This document shows, piece after piece, positions 61,270-64,000 of a stretch of 64,000 nucleotides of DNA. The notes below the pieces were generated by a model. The model did no database searches, was not told the origin of the DNA, and saw nothing but the letters and a program-made list of their open reading frames with translations. How positions within the stretch are numbered: position 1 is the stretch's first letter; the number at the start of each line of letters is the position of its first letter. The position numbers and the translations under genes are program-made. The stretch spans positions 62,001 to 126,000 of the forward strand of contig NZ_FZOC01000005.1 in NCBI RefSeq assembly GCF_900188225.1, given 5' to 3'. Origin of the DNA: Humidesulfovibrio mexicanus. GTDB lineage: Bacteria > Desulfobacterota > Desulfovibrionia > Desulfovibrionales > Desulfovibrionaceae.

Positions 61270-62604
61270 ATGGCGTTCAGCGTAAAGGATGTTTTGCGGT
61301 TGCAGGTTGCCCCGGCCCTGGGCTGCACCGAGCCCGTGGCCGTGGCCCTGGCCGCTGCTGCTGCTGCCTCGCTTGTGCCCGCGGCGGCGGAGTCCGTGGA
61401 GGTGTGGGTGGATCCCAACGTGTACAAGAACGGGCTGGCGGTCTCCATTCCCGGCACGGCGGGCCTTTCCGGCCTGGACACGGCGGCGGCCCTGGGCCTG
61501 TGCGGGGGCGACGCCTCGCTGAAGCTGGAGGTGCTGGACCCCGTGACCGAAGCCGACGTGGGGCGCGCCAAGGATTTGTTGCGCACGGGCAGGGCCACGG
61601 TGAACCTGCTCGCGGACAGGCGCGGCCTGCACATCCGCGCCGTGGTGCGGGGCGTTGGGCCGGATGGCGCGACGCACGAGGCCCAGGCCGTCATCGAGGG
61701 CCAGCACGACCGCATCGTGTCCTTGCACCTGGACGGCGAGCCCGTGGCAGCGCATCCGCTTCTGGCGGAGGGCGCGGCGGGCGGCGGCAAGAGCCAGATG
61801 GACGAGTTGGAGGACTGGCTGCGCGGGCTTTCCCTGGCTGAGCTGCTGGCCCTGGCCGAGCAGCTGGACGCCGAGGACCTGGCCTTTTTGGAGCAGGGCG
61901 TGGCCTACAATACCCGGCTCGCCCGGCATGGGCTCAAGTACGGCTGCGGGCTGGGCGTGGGCAAGACCTTCGAGCGCCTGGCCCGGCAGAAGCTCATCGC
62001 CAAGGACATGTTCCTGGCCGCGCGGATGCTGACCAGCGCCGCGGCCGACGCCCGCATGGACGGGGTCAAGCTTCCGGCCATGAGTTCCGCCGGGAGCGGC
62101 AACCACGGCCTCACCGCCGTGCTGCCCATCTGGGCCGTGAAGGATTATCTTGCCTGCACCGAGGCCGATGCGCTCCGGGCCATCGGGCTGTCGCACATCG
62201 TCACCGCCTCGGTGAAGGCGCACACGGGCAGGCTTTCGGCCGTGTGCGGGTGCTCCGTGGCGGCCGGGGCCGGGGCCACGGCTGGCATCGCCGCGCTCAT
62301 GGGCGGCTCTCTGCACCACATCGCCGGGGCCATCAAGCTGCTCATAGAGGATTTGGCCGGGGTGATCTGCGACGGGGCCAAGGCTGGCTGCGCGCTGAAG
62401 CTTTCCACCGCGGCGGGCACGGCGGTGCAGGCCGCGCTCTTTTCCCTGCACGGAATGCGCGTGCGCGCCACCGACGGCATCATCGCCGAAAGCCCGGAGC
62501 AGACCATGAAGAATGTGGGCCAGCTCTCCTGCGAGGGCATGGTGGAGACCGACCGCACCATTCTGGCCATCATGATCCAGAAGAAGCTGGCGGGGTACGT
62601 GTAG
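61270..62604 (+). CDS. L-cysteine desulfidase family protein (CyuA/UPF0597)
   Basis: A 444-residue protein of the CyuA/UPF0597 family, 4Fe-4S enzymes that release sulfide from L-cysteine. The family motif with a probable cluster ligand is APALGCTEPVAVALA (Cys19). Others are SSAGSGNHGLTAVLPI, a Cys pair in LSAVCGCSVAAGAGATAG and ICDGAKAGCALKLST. Length is typical. GGA-rich sequence (AAAAGGAGACCGGCTT) lies before the ATG. It stands alone, divergent from the PP-loop gene, followed by a GC-rich hairpin. Confidence 0.87.
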   Translation: MAFSVKDVLRLQVAPALGCTEPVAVALAAAAAASLVPAAAESVEVWVDPNVYKNGLAVSIPGTAGLSGLDTAAALGLCGGDASLKLEVLDPVTEADVGRAKDLLRTGRATVNLLADRRGLHIRAVVRGVGPDGATHEAQAVIEGQHDRIVSLHLDGEPVAAHPLLAEGAAGGGKSQMDELEDWLRGLSLAELLALAEQLDAEDLAFLEQGVAYNTRLARHGLKYGCGLGVGKTFERLARQKLIAKDMFLAARMLTSAAADARMDGVKLPAMSSAGSGNHGLTAVLPIWAVKDYLACTEADALRAIGLSHIVTASVKAHTGRLSAVCGCSVAAGAGATAGIAALMGGSLHHIAGAIKLLIEDLAGVICDGAKAGCALKLSTAAGTAVQAALFSLHGMRVRATDGIIAESPEQTMKNVGQLSCEGMVETDRTILAIMIQKKLAGYV

Positions 62605-62628
62605 CCCGTCCGGCAGCCGGACGCTCGT

Positions 62629-62663
62629 GCGCCCGGCCGAGGCGTTGAGCCTGGGCCGGGCGC
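62629..62663. terminator. GC-rich hairpin after the desulfidase gene
   Basis: GCGCCCGGCC and GGCCGGGCGC pair perfectly over 10 bases with a 15-base loop, 25 bases after the stop. No T-run follows in either direction, so it may be a bidirectional, weak terminator between the convergent genes. Confidence 0.4.
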
Positions 62664-62691
62664 GGGGTTGCGGTGGATGCTCAGGCGCGCG

Positions 62692-63105
62692 CTAGCGCAC
62701 CACCAGCACGGAGCAGGGCGCCAGGGCGATGACTTTGCTGGCCACGCTGCCCACCAGCAGGGTGTGCGGCTTCTTTTTGCCGCGCGTGCCCATGACGATG
62801 AGATCGAAGCCGCCGCTCTTGGCGATGTCCACGATGAAGTCCTCCGGCGACACGCCGACCTCGAGCAGTTCCTTGGCGTCCAGCCCGGCCGCGCGCACTA
62901 CGCCCAGCGCCGCGCCCAGCGCCTTGGACGCCTTGTCGCGCAGACGCTCGGTGGCGCTTGCGCCGAACAGGCTCTCCATGTCCTCCACGGATTCGGCCAC
63001 GGCGAGCAGCGTCAGCTCCGCGCCTTCCTTTTTGGCCATTTCGGCCGCGCGGGCCACGGGCAGGTGGACGGTGTCGGCTGGATCGACGGCGACGAGAATC
63101 TTCAT
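62692..63105 (-). CDS. Universal stress protein (UspA family)
   Basis: A 137-residue UspA-fold protein. It starts MKILVAVDPADTVHLPVARAAEMAKKEGAELTLLAV (opening strand and helix) and ends with the ATP-binding motif GTRGKKKPHTLLVGSVASKVIALAPCSVLVV (GxxG-9x-GS type). Such proteins help cells survive stress; the exact role here is unknown. Start chosen at ATG 63105 with GGGGG upstream. A promoter-like sequence lies about 110 bases upstream. Confidence 0.92.
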   Translation of the reverse strand: MKILVAVDPADTVHLPVARAAEMAKKEGAELTLLAVAESVEDMESLFGASATERLRDKASKALGAALGVVRAAGLDAKELLEVGVSPEDFIVDIAKSGGFDLIVMGTRGKKKPHTLLVGSVASKVIALAPCSVLVVR

Positions 63106-63212
63106 GCGAACCCCCTTGGTTGTGGATGCACCGTGTGGGGTCGTGGACGGACTGGAACCCTGCCGAGACCCCATGCGGCAGGGATCGCCTTGAAGCTGTG
63201 ATTCCAATTTGC

Positions 63213-63240
63213 AGGATATGTGAAAAAGAGAACAAGTCAA
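63213..63240 (-). promoter_or_regulatory. Candidate usp promoter
   Basis: On the minus strand TTGACT (63240-63235) and TATCCT (63218-63213) lie 16 bases apart, each matching consensus at five of six positions, about 108 bases upstream of the usp ATG. Confidence 0.45.
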
Positions 63241-63323
63241 GGGAACGGTGCAAAAAAACATGCGAATGAGCGCCCACTCAGGGCCGAATGGCAGGCACAG
63301 GGCGGTTTGCGTCAAAGGGGGGA

Positions 63324-64000
63324 TCAGGGGTGGGGGGTGCCCTGGCGCGGGGCGCGACCCACGGGCCGCACGCAGGCCGCAGCCAGGAGCATGAGCCCTC
63401 CGGCCACGCCGAAAAGCACCGTGTGGCCCCATTCCCCGGCCATGATGGCCCCGCCCAGGAACGGGCCGACAAAGAAGCCCGCGTCCACGGCGATCATGAG
63501 CAGGTTGGCGTTGTAGGCGCGCAGGCGGGGCGGAGAGATGTCGAGCATACAGGAGTTGATGAGCGGCATGGTGAGCGCCATGCCCGTGCCGTAGAGCGCG
63601 GCCATGCCGAGAAGCGTGGCGAAGCCCCCGGCATGGGCGAAGAGCGGCACCAGCAGGCCCATGCCCAAAAAGGCGAGGGCGAGCGCCCGGCCCTTGTTCA
63701 GGCGGTCGAGCATGGGGCCGCCCAGCACCCGCACAGAGATGGTGGCCGCGTTGGCGCAGGTGAAGAATGCGCCGGGGTTGCCCGCGCCGATTGCCGCGGC
63801 GAAGTCGCGCATGAAGAAGAAGACGATGGCGTGCGCCGCCACCAGGAAGAAGTTCGCCACCACCAAAAGCGCCACCCCCAGGCTGCGGAAGCTTTGGCGC
63901 ACCTCGTCCCAGCCGGGGCGCTCCAGGTGCGAGGGCGGCAGGCTGGCGGCCAGGGCGGCCACGCGTTTGCCCAGGGGCATGAGCAGCAGAAAGGCCGGCA
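63324..64000 (-). CDS. Major facilitator superfamily transporter, C-terminal part
   Basis: The last 225 residues of an MFS transporter are visible; the N-terminal half lies beyond base 64000. The visible part opens in the central cytoplasmic loop (LGKRVAALAASLPPSHLERP), followed by six hydrophobic helices of the second half (LLVVANFFLVAAHAIVFFFM, LGMAALYGTGMALTMPL, LLMIAVDAGFFVGPFLGGA). The loop element RVLGGPMLDRLNKGRALAL is the MFS A-motif-like turn between helices. Substrate cannot be told from this half. Confidence 0.88.
   Translation of the reverse strand, partial: PAFLLLMPLGKRVAALAASLPPSHLERPGWDEVRQSFRSLGVALLVVANFFLVAAHAIVFFFMRDFAAAIGAGNPGAFFTCANAATISVRVLGGPMLDRLNKGRALALAFLGMGLLVPLFAHAGGFATLLGMAALYGTGMALTMPLINSCMLDISPPRLRAYNANLLMIAVDAGFFVGPFLGGAIMAGEWGHTVLFGVAGGLMLLAAACVRPVGRAPRQGTPHP

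Overview
The window is a gene-dense, high-GC stretch of bacterial chromosome. I see no tRNA, rRNA, insertion sequence, integrase or CRISPR array. The gene content points to an anaerobic, cytochrome-rich sulfate-reducer-like deltaproteobacterium (Desulfovibrionaceae-type). The signs are a signal-peptide-bearing periplasmic CbiK chelatase under a cobalamin riboswitch, a complex I operon without the NADH module, an oxygen-independent (radical SAM) haem-degradation locus, and a membrane protein carrying eight c-type haem sites. The assignment rests on gene content and composition only.

Region by region. 1-2 kb: truncated iron-dependent alcohol dehydrogenase and a glycerate 2-kinase, divergently arranged around a perfect CRP/FNR-type palindrome. 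2-6.7 kb: cobalamin locus on the minus strand (riboswitch, cbiK, btuC, btuD, btuF, cbiL). 6.8-9.5 kb: a chemotaxis-like phosphorelay with CheA split in two (single-domain receiver, Hpt-STAS protein, CheA core lacking Hpt). 9.7-15.4 kb: a TrmH-family methyltransferase, then the conserved minus-strand cluster rpmH-rnpA-yidD-yidC-khpB-mnmE; rnpA has no ordinary start codon. 15.6-24.6 kb: UPF0280 and DUF1566 proteins, a split PA2778/PA2779-type peptidase locus, threonine aldolase, gltX, an NFU protein, and a sugar-nucleotide/amidotransferase pair (uxs, asnB-like). 25.1-36.7 kb: a 13-gene plus-strand operon for a 'headless' complex I (nuoABCDHIJK, then MrpD-like, an 86-aa membrane protein, a NuoL-like subunit, nuoM, nuoN), ended by a strong terminator. 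It encodes four antiporter-like subunits rather than three.

37.0-46.6 kb: an 11-gene minus-strand haem acquisition and degradation operon. It runs radical SAM HutW/ChuW, TonB-dependent receptor, ECF transporter (S, T, fused A1A2), HutX, flavodoxin, split-barrel flavoprotein, ExbB, ExbD, TonB, with a Fur-like box in front. It has the outer-membrane receptor and its energising system, but an ECF importer stands where a periplasmic binding protein plus haem ABC importer would be expected. I consider it the most interesting system here. 46.7-52.1 kb: a TetR repressor with two tandem operators over its own promoter, an HsdR-N-type protein, an ABM-fold protein, and a two-gene CydA-like membrane complex whose larger subunit is fused to an octahaem cytochrome c region. 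52.3-57.4 kb: coaX, eno, an unusual SGNH plus citrate-lyase-ligase-type nucleotidyltransferase fusion bracketed by near-identical terminators, and two small unknown genes. 57.6-64.0 kb: fabD, radA, a PP-loop enzyme with an internal tandem repeat, a cysteine desulfidase, a universal stress protein and the C-terminal part of an MFS transporter.

Most operons are tightly packed with ATGA/TGATG overlaps, which suggests translational coupling throughout.
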